DNA of 64,000 nucleotides from Chitinophaga rhizophila. Lineage in GTDB: Bacteria > Bacteroidota > Bacteroidia > Chitinophagales > Chitinophagaceae. Of this stretch, positions 15,967 to 25,055 are shown piece by piece; within the stretch, counting starts at the first letter, position 1; the number at the start of each line of letters is the position of its first letter. Under the pieces are notes generated by a model. It did not search any database, was not told where the DNA came from, and was given only the letters and a program-made list of their open reading frames with translations. A program made the position numbers and the translations under genes. The stretch spans positions 1,922,001-1,986,000 of the forward strand of contig NZ_JAICCF010000001.1 of NCBI RefSeq assembly GCF_019492185.1, written 5' to 3'.

Positions 15967-18900
15967 TATTTTTTAGCTTTCGTAAATTGAAGAGTACTTT
16001 TTCCGAGATCTTTAGAAGTTGCAACAGCAATACCGCGCTGATCTTTCTGATTCACTGCGCAGTAGTAGTGATATACAACTCCTTTATGTTTTACTACAAA
16101 GGATTTATGTGCGAACCGCCCATCGTATTCCTCTGTAGAATTAATCAGATCAGGCCCATTCCAGTCGGTCCAGTGTACCAGGTCATAGGAGCAGGCGAAG
16201 CGGTTAAAGGCCGTCGGGCGGTTTTTCCAGAAGGCACCGAAATAGAACATCACCCAGGTATTGTTCATCCTTTGTATCACTGCGTCGCCGGTAATACCGG
16301 TGAAGTGATCCAGTACAGGATCTTTACCGAACCGGGTCCAGTTCACCATATCATCTGACACAGCCATACCTATCCGTTCTTTGCCGCGCTTAGGCTTCAG
16401 ACTATCTCCTTTAGCATTGTAATACATCACGAATGGGTGTCCGGTAGTATTTGTTTTATCCCACATCACCGAACTTTTGTAGATAGTATTATTCTCCCAC
16501 CAGCCGGCATTGGTATCTGTAGCCATCAATGCGGGCTTATTGAAGCGGTACCATTCATGTGGTTTGGTAATATGCTTGCTGGTATTGGCAATTCCTACAG
16601 ACAATAAGCCCTGTTCATATCCTGTCTGTGCACCTCCGATGTAGGTCATCCAATGTTTACCTTTGTAATCATACCATTTATAATTGCCACCCCATATATG
16701 GTCCTGCAGAGAGATATAGCCTGCACGCTGATTACTGTCCCAGGTAGTGGAAGTATCTGCGAATGACATCATTTTACCTTTCGTTTTCCAATGCAACAGG
16801 TCTTTACTTTCGGCCAGCCAGGTTTCATAACCACGGCCTTCATCATAGATGATGTAGACCATATACCACTTACGTCCTTTTTTGAAAATGCTCGGGCAAT
16901 CCAGCTTTTTGCTATCATCCGCAGGCACCATAACCATTCCATACTTATAGGGAGTTTTCACTTCTTCGTAGACCTGCTGCATAACAGACTGTGCTACCTC
17001 TCCTGCCGGCACCACCACTTCCTGCTGTAGCTGTACCGGTCCTAGCAGTCCCGCCTCCAGTAAAGACGTCTTTTCAAACCTCAATGGTGCAGTAGTATTG
17101 GTGATGCGCTGATCTGCCGGTAAAGCAGTATCGCCGGTCAGGCGGTTACCCCAGGTATTGGTTACAGCAATTACCAGTTCGTTGGTACCGGCACGAACAG
17201 CATGGGTAATATCCGCTTTATAAGGCGGAGTCCAGGTTACACCACAATCAATACCATTGACTGTTATGGTAGCAATATTGGCCACCTTTCCGAGATCAAT
17301 GCATATGCGGCTCATGGTATCCCTGTCAGACGCCGTCCATTGGAAGGTCTTCCGGTAAAGTGCCGTTCCTGCGTAATAACGTATCTGCGGAGTAAGGTCT
17401 TTACTCCAATCCTTCAACTCTTTGAATAATACCGGTGCGGCGGGACCACCCGATGCACTATCGAAGGTGACTTGCCAGTCATTATTCAAGGTTTGCAGGG
17501 TAGTAAATGCGGCCCAGTTAGGGGCATGATGCATAGTATGCGGCGATACAGGTTTACGGAAAATCACAAACAGGGAACCGGCAGCGGGGAGTTGTATTTT
17601 GAGCGACGTTCTACCGTCTTTCATCTCCCAGTCGGAAGCTGTGCGTTGTTCGCCGGTTACTGCATTCCACAGCTCCGGTAGGCGATTAGTTATACGGAAT
17701 GAAAAATCGAGGGTACGCTCTCCTTCCTGCTGATTGGAAATAAAATAAATATCGTAATCGGGAGCCGTACGATGTGTCCAGGCGATAGCAGCGGCCCTTT
17801 TACCTGAAGTCTCTTTTACCAGTACGTCGGGAGTCAATCCCAGCGTCTCCAGCGAGCTATTTTTCCAGGGGCCTTGCAGCACGCCGGGACCTTTCAGCAC
17901 GATAGTACTGTCAGGCGCTTCCAGCGATCTTACCGGGCCGTTGACCAGGATGGTAGCACCTTGTGACAAGAGTCTTCTGAGGTGGAAAACGGTCTCGCGG
18001 GAGAGAAGATTACCTTCCGGGGACATGGCCAGCTGGCCGGGTAATACGAGCATGCGATATACAGCGCCGCCAGGTAATACGATGTTACCGTCTTTAACAC
18101 TGGCCAGTCTGACTAAAGCGTCTTTATTAAATGAGTCGTAATGGTATCCTTTCAGGGCATCAACCCAGTGAGCAGGGTCTGTGATGTTAGCCGAGGCGGT
18201 TACACCTATAGGCATTTCACGAAGGGGGCTACTCCTGTTAGCCATGCGTTGTGATTCCGCCTGTCGCAGGCTATCGCCGAACAGACCGGGTAATACGTTC
18301 ACCAGTCTTTCCGGTAAGATAGCCCTGCGGGGAATACCTTCTCCCGTAAATACTGCAATATCAGCTACAGGCCTCCCCTGCTGTAATAACGCCTGACAAC
18401 GTTGCGCGTAAGTGACCCATGCTTTGCCAGGTTTCCACCATGTCTGATCACGCTGGAAGTATAGTCCGACACCATCCAGCGTCATACCTGGCTTCCGGTC
18501 GATCCAGGGGTTGTGTGTAAATACGTGGTAAACCAGTTTGTTGATACCCAGTGCATAATTGCGGTCACCCAGCGTTTTTAACATACCGGGGTGCTCATCC
18601 CAGCGCATGCGGAGTTCTGTAAAAGCCTCTGCCTGCACGATGCGCTTTCCGTAGATGTGTGCCCCTGATATAGCATCCAGCATATCATTAGGTTTGTCGT
18701 GCGTGGGGCTGCGTAACCAGTATTCACCCATCGGTATATCGGCAGACTGATAATGTAGCATCCCGTCTCCGGGCATTACCGGAGCTACGCTTTCAGCGGT
18801 AAAGAGGCATCCGTGAGCGTGTGCCAATGCCGACAGTGTATCGTAAAAGTTCTGTTGCACTAATGCGGTGATGGTTGATCTGATGTCATGCAGGAAAGCT

Positions 18901-20339
18901 TCGGAGGTGTTGGCATCCTGGACGGGATAACCTGCCATGGCAGGCAGGTAGCGAAGGAGGTCATATCCCCGGCGTCTGCGAAACTCACTGCGAAAGTCGG
19001 GCGACCAGTTCTGGCTGCCACACTCCCAGCTGTCAACATGAAATACTTTCAGGATACTATCTGCCAGGGCAGGACCTATCTGGCGTCTTGCCTCTCCAAA
19101 CCAGCGGTCAAACTGAAGCTTAACTACCGTACTGCTGAATTTATCTCCTTCAAGTCCGGCACCAGCACCACCGGTAGCATTTGTATGTCCTGTAGAGGTA
19201 TGTCCGATTCTTAGCACCGTCCAGTTACCGGCCGGCGCTTTCCAGTTAAGGCGGCCATTAGTATCCATCAGTGCAGTGAGGTCAATAATTTTATCCAGGG
19301 GAATACAGTCGGCGTCAGGTAGTTGCTGAGGCGTTGTATATGGACTGATACGCCATACGGCGGCACTCTTACCTTCAAACTGGTGAATCCGGGGCTGATC
19401 GGATAGAATAAGTCCGGCTATTTTCAGACTTTGCTTCCATTTGGCAGCGTCCAGGTCTTCAGCGCCTGGTTCCGAACCTTCTTTATCATAGTAGAAACGA
19501 AAGTAGCGGGCCGTTACAGGCTTAATTGCGTGGGTAACAGGCGCGTCGGTATCCTGCCATCCATGGCGGGGCGCTTCCATTTTACCAGCAGGCCTGAAAT
19601 CAACCCCATTGTCGCTAACGGAAATACGCAGCCGGTGTGACTGGTAGTTGTTCCCGTTTGTCATTATGGTAATAGCGTGACAGGTAAACGGCTTTTCGTA
19701 GGCATATTGTATCCAGCAGGGCTCCTGGCTGCGGAAGCTTTCTTTACTGCCCGGCGATGCCAGGAATTGCGCATTTATACCCGGCTGACTGGTTGTTACC
19801 ACAGGTACCTGCAGCTGGGGAGCGGTGGACGGGAATGCGAGAACAGCAATATCCTTGTAATAATGCTGATAAGCCGTTGGCTGAGTTAAAGTGTTATTAA
19901 AAGTGACGCCGCCTCTTACCTGGGTGGCCGTCCATACTACTTTCTGCATTGACTGTTCCGGCTTGATCCATGGACCGCCACCAAGTGCAAAGCCATCGCT
20001 GAAGTGCATACCCAGCTGTAAGCCAAGCCGGGCAGCTTCGCTGTGTGCAAAGCGTACCATATCCCACCAGGCAGGGGTTAACTGCTCTACCGGCGGATTC
20101 ATGTAAGGAGGCTTTGCCTTGCCTTTGATAGGCATCAGGTAAGCGCCACCTATACCTGCTTCTTTCATTGCTTCCAGATCGGCTGTTATGCCTTCCCGGG
20201 ATACACTGGCATGCATCCAGTACCAGAACACCCAGGGCTTTGCAGTAGCCGGTGGCTGCCAGAACAGGCTGTCCAGGTTTTGCGACCTGCCAGTAAATAC
20301 ACTAATCAGCAATATGATCGATAAGCAAAACTTTTTCAT
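15966..20339 (-). CDS. GH106-type rhamnosidase fused to a GH43-like five-bladed propeller
   Basis: Very long exported protein (1457 aa, signal peptide 1-19). Residues about 20-1110 resemble GH106 alpha-L-rhamnosidases: WFWYWMHASVSREGI-like start, YLMPIKGKAKPPY, HVDSWECGSQNWSP and FRRRRGYDL, with galactose-binding-like beta-sandwich segments near the end. Residues about 1124-1457 are a second enzyme-like module with GH43-superfamily propeller features (DCPSIFKKGRKWYMVYI, GGAQTGYEQG, GITGDAVIQRMNNTWVMFY, STEEYDGRFAHKSF). Typical GH106 proteins end before this module, so this is a fusion of two exo-acting domains. The reading frame is intact across the junction. The propeller specificity is unknown. 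Confidence 0.87.
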   Translation of the reverse strand: MKKFCLSIILLISVFTGRSQNLDSLFWQPPATAKPWVFWYWMHASVSREGITADLEAMKEAGIGGAYLMPIKGKAKPPYMNPPVEQLTPAWWDMVRFAHSEAARLGLQLGMHFSDGFALGGGPWIKPEQSMQKVVWTATQVRGGVTFNNTLTQPTAYQHYYKDIAVLAFPSTAPQLQVPVVTTSQPGINAQFLASPGSKESFRSQEPCWIQYAYEKPFTCHAITIMTNGNNYQSHRLRISVSDNGVDFRPAGKMEAPRHGWQDTDAPVTHAIKPVTARYFRFYYDKEGSEPGAEDLDAAKWKQSLKIAGLILSDQPRIHQFEGKSAAVWRISPYTTPQQLPDADCIPLDKIIDLTALMDTNGRLNWKAPAGNWTVLRIGHTSTGHTNATGGAGAGLEGDKFSSTVVKLQFDRWFGEARRQIGPALADSILKVFHVDSWECGSQNWSPDFRSEFRRRRGYDLLRYLPAMAGYPVQDANTSEAFLHDIRSTITALVQQNFYDTLSALAHAHGCLFTAESVAPVMPGDGMLHYQSADIPMGEYWLRSPTHDKPNDMLDAISGAHIYGKRIVQAEAFTELRMRWDEHPGMLKTLGDRNYALGINKLVYHVFTHNPWIDRKPGMTLDGVGLYFQRDQTWWKPGKAWVTYAQRCQALLQQGRPVADIAVFTGEGIPRRAILPERLVNVLPGLFGDSLRQAESQRMANRSSPLREMPIGVTASANITDPAHWVDALKGYHYDSFNKDALVRLASVKDGNIVLPGGAVYRMLVLPGQLAMSPEGNLLSRETVFHLRRLLSQGATILVNGPVRSLEAPDSTIVLKGPGVLQGPWKNSSLETLGLTPDVLVKETSGKRAAAIAWTHRTAPDYDIYFISNQQEGERTLDFSFRITNRLPELWNAVTGEQRTASDWEMKDGRTSLKIQLPAAGSLFVIFRKPVSPHTMHHAPNWAAFTTLQTLNNDWQVTFDSASGGPAAPVLFKELKDWSKDLTPQIRYYAGTALYRKTFQWTASDRDTMSRICIDLGKVANIATITVNGIDCGVTWTPPYKADITHAVRAGTNELVIAVTNTWGNRLTGDTALPADQRITNTTAPLRFEKTSLLEAGLLGPVQLQQEVVVPAGEVAQSVMQQVYEEVKTPYKYGMVMVPADDSKKLDCPSIFKKGRKWYMVYIIYDEGRGYETWLAESKDLLHWKTKGKMMSFADTSTTWDSNQRAGYISLQDHIWGGNYKWYDYKGKHWMTYIGGAQTGYEQGLLSVGIANTSKHITKPHEWYRFNKPALMATDTNAGWWENNTIYKSSVMWDKTNTTGHPFVMYYNAKGDSLKPKRGKERIGMAVSDDMVNWTRFGKDPVLDHFTGITGDAVIQRMNNTWVMFYFGAFWKNRPTAFNRFACSYDLVHWTDWNGPDLINSTEEYDGRFAHKSFVVKHKGVVYHYYCAVNQKDQRGIAVATSKDLGKSTLQFTKAKK

Positions 20340-20409
20340 AACATTTAATCAGAGAACTTAGCTAATGGAACTTCTTTCCGGTCGGATAAATATGAGGTAA
20401 CGCCTGCTA

Positions 20410-21309
20410 TTACTGAAATACTGATTTCAGGTAAGCGGTGTTGGCGCTGAAATTCTTTTTTACATTACGCGGGTCGTTGGCATCGCGGGAGCGCTCAATA
20501 ACGAGCCAGCCACTCCAGCGCATTTTGTCCAGGGTCTTTTTAACAGCCTTCATGTCAATACGTGGGTTATTTTGTAACCATACACCATCTGTATCAGTAC
20601 AATGGATCTGGCAGATGCGTTTTGCGCCTAATGTTTTCAGCTCTTGTATCAGGTCTCTGCCGGCTTGCAATGCATTAGAGAAATTAAAATAGCTTTTGAC
20701 AGCGGGTGAGCCGACTTCATCGAGTAATTTCACTTCTTCTTTCGCAGGCAGCGCTGTTTCAACACCGATGATCACACCGGCTTTTTCTGCATGAGCAGCG
20801 ACGGTTTTCAGGCGTTGTACAATAGCTGGGCGCAGCTCAGGTTGTTTTACCAGGTCGCCCTGTACACCTAAGGGCAGAAAGGCAACCTTCACGTTCATCT
20901 GCACCATGGTATCTATACAGTCCTGCACCATCTTTTCATACTCGGGTCTTTCAGCAAATGACTGCGCATAAAAACCTGACATAGCGATGGAACTGATTGC
21001 TACATTCAGGTCTCTTGAGGCATCAAGGAATTGTTGCCTTACAGCAGGATCAGAGAGTTTACTGTCAAAAGTGGGCCGGTTACCCAGGCCACCCATATCT
21101 ACCTCTAGCCCATCAGCCCCAATGTCTTTCGTAAGCTGAAAAGCACTTAATTTTTGCCGTTTCAGTATCATCCAGTCACAAACGGCAATACGGTAACGCG
21201 GTGCTTTTTTCACTGCCGCCAGCAGCACATCTGGCAGTAACATACTACCTGCCAGCAAGGCAGCATTACCCAGGAACTGTCTTCTGTTTGTTTTATCTGT
21301 CATGGCCAT
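20410..21309 (-). CDS. Tat-type sugar phosphate isomerase/epimerase-like TIM-barrel protein
   Basis: A 299-aa protein of the xylose-isomerase-like TIM-barrel (AP endonuclease 2) superfamily. The N terminus carries a twin-arginine-like motif, NRRQFLGNAAL (residues 8-18), followed by a hydrophobic stretch, so it is likely exported folded with its metal. Conserved-looking segments include GADGLEVDMGG, GVIIGVETALP and ICQIHCTDTDG. Paralogues occur in many Bacteroidota sugar loci without a fixed substrate. The start overlaps the end of the upstream GH78 fusion gene by 10 nt; 70 nt separate it from the GH106 gene. A role in epimerising a released pectic sugar is inference only. Confidence 0.75.
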   Translation of the reverse strand: MAMTDKTNRRQFLGNAALLAGSMLLPDVLLAAVKKAPRYRIAVCDWMILKRQKLSAFQLTKDIGADGLEVDMGGLGNRPTFDSKLSDPAVRQQFLDASRDLNVAISSIAMSGFYAQSFAERPEYEKMVQDCIDTMVQMNVKVAFLPLGVQGDLVKQPELRPAIVQRLKTVAAHAEKAGVIIGVETALPAKEEVKLLDEVGSPAVKSYFNFSNALQAGRDLIQELKTLGAKRICQIHCTDTDGVWLQNNPRIDMKAVKKTLDKMRWSGWLVIERSRDANDPRNVKKNFSANTAYLKSVFQ

Positions 21310-24300
21310 TGTTCGTTGATTATTGGTTTGGTTTCCAGCATGCGTGGGTCGATCTTCACATGCCTGATGCGCTGTCTGCGCCAGGTATATACAACATGTA
21401 CATATCCGTCTGCCGTCTGAATAATGGATGGATAGGAATACTGGCTTACCGGAGAGTCTTCCAGAATAAGTGCAGCAGACCAGTGGATGCCGTCGTCAGA
21501 CACGGCGATATTGAGTGGCGTACGCGCGCCTTTGGATTTTCCTTTGGGTGTTTTCACATGGTTATATACAATCATTTGACGACCATCCTGTAGAGTAACC
21601 GCGTCTGTACCCGAATTATTATTGGGCAACTCAGTGGCTGTCATTGCTGACCAGGTACGGCCATTATCGGCCGACCAGGATTGCACTACAGCGCCTTCTT
21701 TGCTGCGGCAAAGTATCTGCAGCTTACCGTTACCATGCTTGAGGATACTGGGTTGAATAGTATTGAATGCTTTACCATCATTGATGGGACCTCTCATTGT
21801 CCAGGTACGGCCATTATCAGTGGTTACTTCAAAATGGACTTTCCAGCCATTACCTTCGGTACTGGAAGGGCAAAGCAGCTCGCCGTTATCCAGCAATACC
21901 GGCTTATTCTTTACAGGCCCGAGGAAGCCTTGAGGTAGCGCTTTGGCAGCAGACCATGTTTTACCATGATCTTGGGAGGTACGCATCCATCCTACCCAGG
22001 TAGCGACCTTTGTACCGGTTTTATAGTATAGCTGTAATTCGCCGCCCGGTACCTGGTACAAGACCGGATTCCAGCAGGCGACACGGAGCGTGTCAGACAT
22101 AATACCATTGGCAACTTCTACAGGAGGTGTCCACTTATTACCGACTTTATGGCTTACCCATATACCCACATCCGGGTTTCTCTCTTTTGTACCTCCGAAC
22201 CAGGCGGCGACAAGGCCGTCAGGCGTCTCGGCTATAGTAGCAGCGTGACTCTCGGGGAAAGGCGCGTTAATAAAGATGTATTCATCTTCCAGGATACCTT
22301 TCTTCCAGGGCAGTTGCAGATCGGAGGCAAACTCATAATCCCCCGATCCGATACTGAATACTGCCTTACCATCTTCCATCCGCAGGAAGGTGATGTCTTT
22401 ACTGGCGGAGACAGGCTTGCCGCCTTCCAGCACTGCATTTACAGCTGACGCAGGAATATAGATCGTTGCTGTAGTATTTACAGGAATGCTCAGTTTCCAG
22501 GAGAACTGATTTACGTCCTTTTTCCAGTTGCTGCGCACCATTCCGTACATAGTATGAAATGACGCATTGACGAAGTCCATACCAGGCACCAGCGCAGGCT
22601 TCATCTCCAGTTGCTGATAAGCAGGTCCGCTACTCCTGATACCGGCGAGATCTTCATACAACCATATTAGCAGGTCACCGAGTAACATGACGTGGTTATG
22701 AGAGTTCATAGCAGGATTAGCCGTATTACCATTCCATAGTTCCCATATGGTAGTAGCCCCGTTAGCGACCATATAACCCCACCCAGGATAGTCTCTGTCA
22801 GCAGCGATCAGGTAAGCTACATCCGGACGTCCTTGTGCAGTAAGCCCACGCATTAACCATTGGGTACCGATTACACCCGTGCTTATATGTCCGCCGTACT
22901 TCAGCATTGTGCTGTCTATAATATGCGTAAATACCTGCTTACGTGCAGCGGCGGGTACTATATCAAATGACAGCGGCAGCAGGTTAGCCGTCACTGTATT
23001 ATTGCCGTAATGGTCTTTATGGAAGAAACGTTTATTAAAAGCAGTCCGTATAGTTTCAGCAGCGGACTTAAATGTCGCTGCATCCTGTGGTTTATCCAGC
23101 AGGGTAGCGAAGCGGGCCATCATTGTCAGGTAGCGGAAATAGTATGCCGTAGATAGCAATGCGCCTTCAGTAATACGGGAAGAGTCTTTGGAATGGATGA
23201 GCTGCTTGGATTCAGGTGGCACGCACCAGTCGCCGTATTTGTCCTTAGTCATGATACCATCTTTCAGGTACTTGGTTTTCATATACGCCAACCAGCGCTT
23301 CATGGAAGCGTAGTGTTTTGTGATAGGTTGAAGATCGCCGTATTGATGATACAGCATGTCTGCTATCATCAGGTAAGTACCTGGCCAGGTCATGTTATCG
23401 GAATAGTATTTCCAGTAGGCAGGTGCTACATCCGGGATTGCGCCGGCATCGGTCTGGGATTCACCGATATCATCCAGCCATTTGGCATATAGCTTAGCAT
23501 TGTCGAATAAGAAGCTTTCACCGTAAGCACCAGTAGGACGATCACCGAGCCAGGGCATTCTTTCATTGCGCTGCGGACAATCTACCGGCATTCCTTTATA
23601 GTTGCCCAGTATACCCCAGTAGGCATTTTTATAGATACTGTTGATTGTAGGATCGGAAGTTTCAAATGAGCCGGTATTCACCAGATCATCACTGACAACC
23701 TGGCCTTCCAGGTCTTTTTCCGACAACTTACCGGGATAACCGCTGATCTCTGCATACCGGAAACCATGGTATACGAAAGAAGGAGCCCATACTTCTTCTC
23801 CCTTACCGTTCAAGGTATACTTATCTGTCACCTGGGCATCGCGCAGGTTATCCATGAATAAGGCAGTATCATTTTTCAGTGTTTCTGCAAACCGTAATAC
23901 CACCTGTTGTCCTCTCTTGCCTTTGACTTTTATCTGCAACCAGCCGACCATATTCTGGCCCATATCAATGATATAGTTGCCCGGTGCTTTTTCCTTTACA
24001 GCAAGTGGGGTTACTCTTCTGACAACGCGCATCGGCTCATTCATCTGAGCGCGCAACACACCACCCGGAGCCGGCACTATACCAGCCGGTAGCCAGTTGT
24101 TATCATTAAATCCTGTAGTGTTCCATCCAGGCATTTCTTTAGTCGCGTCATACTCTTCGCCGTCGTATTCATTGTTGCTGCGGATCGGGCCATCGGCAGT
24201 AAGCTTCCAGGTTTCGTCACTGACAATCGTTTCCCTTTTACCATTGGCATATTCCAGTTCCAGTTGCAGTAGCAGCCGGGGATACCCGAATGTGGTAATT

Positions 24301-25055
24301 TTATGCGGTTTATACTGCTGACGCATAGTGAAATAGCGTCCGTTACCCAGCACAGTCCCGATGACATTCTCGCCTTTTTTGATAGCATTGGTAACGTCGT
24401 AGGTATTATACTTCACCGACTTCCGGTAATCGGTAGGCGACTGAGATAGAACGGCGGAGCCGGTACGTTGACCATTGAAGTAGCATTCGTACAGTCCGGG
24501 GCCAGCGATATATACCATTGCCTTTTTTACAGGATGTTTCACTGCAAATGACTTACGATAGTATCTGGCAGAAAGCCTTGAGAATTTGGCATGTGCACTA
24601 TCCCAGGCGAAGCTGGTATCAGCGCCTATCCAGCTGGCTTTCCAGTCGGCAGGCAGTAACAGTCCCATACTCCACACTGCTACCTCACTCCAGTCAGAAG
24701 CGCCGGCTGTTGTAAACACCCGCACGCGCCAATAACACTGTTGGCGGCTTAGCAAAGGTTTTCCATTGTATGCGATATGGATGCTATTACCAGCAGCTAC
24801 CCTTCCACTGTTCCATAAATCAGCCTGGTTTGACAGCAGCTGCTGACGGGTAGAAGCCACCTGTACCTCATAAGCCACCTGTTTTACGTTTCTTGCGGAG
24901 GCAGTTATTTCCCAGCTAAGGCGGGGACGGATAGCGTCAATCCCTTCAGGGTTCACCAACATCTCACAACGGAGATTGGAAAGCGCTACAGGAGCAGCAC
25001 TTTTTACAGCATGCACACTTCCGAGCAGGAATAATATGTATAGAAAAAAACGCAT
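21300..25055 (-). CDS. GH78 alpha-L-rhamnosidase fused to a sialidase-like BNR propeller
   Basis: Exported 1251-aa fusion (signal peptide 1-19). Residues 20-910 are a full-length GH78 rhamnosidase (MLVNPEGIDAIRPRLSWEI start, DCPQRNERMPWLGD catalytic-region motif, GATTIWELWNG). Residues about 915-1251 are a six-bladed sialidase-like domain with Asp-boxes SQDHGKTW (about 1027), TTDNGRTW (about 1078) and SADNGRTW (about 1128) and a weaker one at about 1186. The opening AWFGGTKERNPDVGIW is typical of BNR_2 proteins. It lacks evidence of true sialidase activity, and a pectic acid sugar or an uronate-rhamnose linkage is as likely. The start shares one base with the upstream stop codon. Confidence 0.88.
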   Translation of the reverse strand: MRFFLYILFLLGSVHAVKSAAPVALSNLRCEMLVNPEGIDAIRPRLSWEITASARNVKQVAYEVQVASTRQQLLSNQADLWNSGRVAAGNSIHIAYNGKPLLSRQQCYWRVRVFTTAGASDWSEVAVWSMGLLLPADWKASWIGADTSFAWDSAHAKFSRLSARYYRKSFAVKHPVKKAMVYIAGPGLYECYFNGQRTGSAVLSQSPTDYRKSVKYNTYDVTNAIKKGENVIGTVLGNGRYFTMRQQYKPHKITTFGYPRLLLQLELEYANGKRETIVSDETWKLTADGPIRSNNEYDGEEYDATKEMPGWNTTGFNDNNWLPAGIVPAPGGVLRAQMNEPMRVVRRVTPLAVKEKAPGNYIIDMGQNMVGWLQIKVKGKRGQQVVLRFAETLKNDTALFMDNLRDAQVTDKYTLNGKGEEVWAPSFVYHGFRYAEISGYPGKLSEKDLEGQVVSDDLVNTGSFETSDPTINSIYKNAYWGILGNYKGMPVDCPQRNERMPWLGDRPTGAYGESFLFDNAKLYAKWLDDIGESQTDAGAIPDVAPAYWKYYSDNMTWPGTYLMIADMLYHQYGDLQPITKHYASMKRWLAYMKTKYLKDGIMTKDKYGDWCVPPESKQLIHSKDSSRITEGALLSTAYYFRYLTMMARFATLLDKPQDAATFKSAAETIRTAFNKRFFHKDHYGNNTVTANLLPLSFDIVPAAARKQVFTHIIDSTMLKYGGHISTGVIGTQWLMRGLTAQGRPDVAYLIAADRDYPGWGYMVANGATTIWELWNGNTANPAMNSHNHVMLLGDLLIWLYEDLAGIRSSGPAYQQLEMKPALVPGMDFVNASFHTMYGMVRSNWKKDVNQFSWKLSIPVNTTATIYIPASAVNAVLEGGKPVSASKDITFLRMEDGKAVFSIGSGDYEFASDLQLPWKKGILEDEYIFINAPFPESHAATIAETPDGLVAAWFGGTKERNPDVGIWVSHKVGNKWTPPVEVANGIMSDTLRVACWNPVLYQVPGGELQLYYKTGTKVATWVGWMRTSQDHGKTWSAAKALPQGFLGPVKNKPVLLDNGELLCPSSTEGNGWKVHFEVTTDNGRTWTMRGPINDGKAFNTIQPSILKHGNGKLQILCRSKEGAVVQSWSADNGRTWSAMTATELPNNNSGTDAVTLQDGRQMIVYNHVKTPKGKSKGARTPLNIAVSDDGIHWSAALILEDSPVSQYSYPSIIQTADGYVHVVYTWRRQRIRHVKIDPRMLETKPIINEQWP

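Noticed and set aside
21300..25055. True sialidase gene
   Set aside because: Asp-boxes only show the propeller fold. Without the Arg triad and with pectin-type neighbours, sialidase activity should not be assumed.
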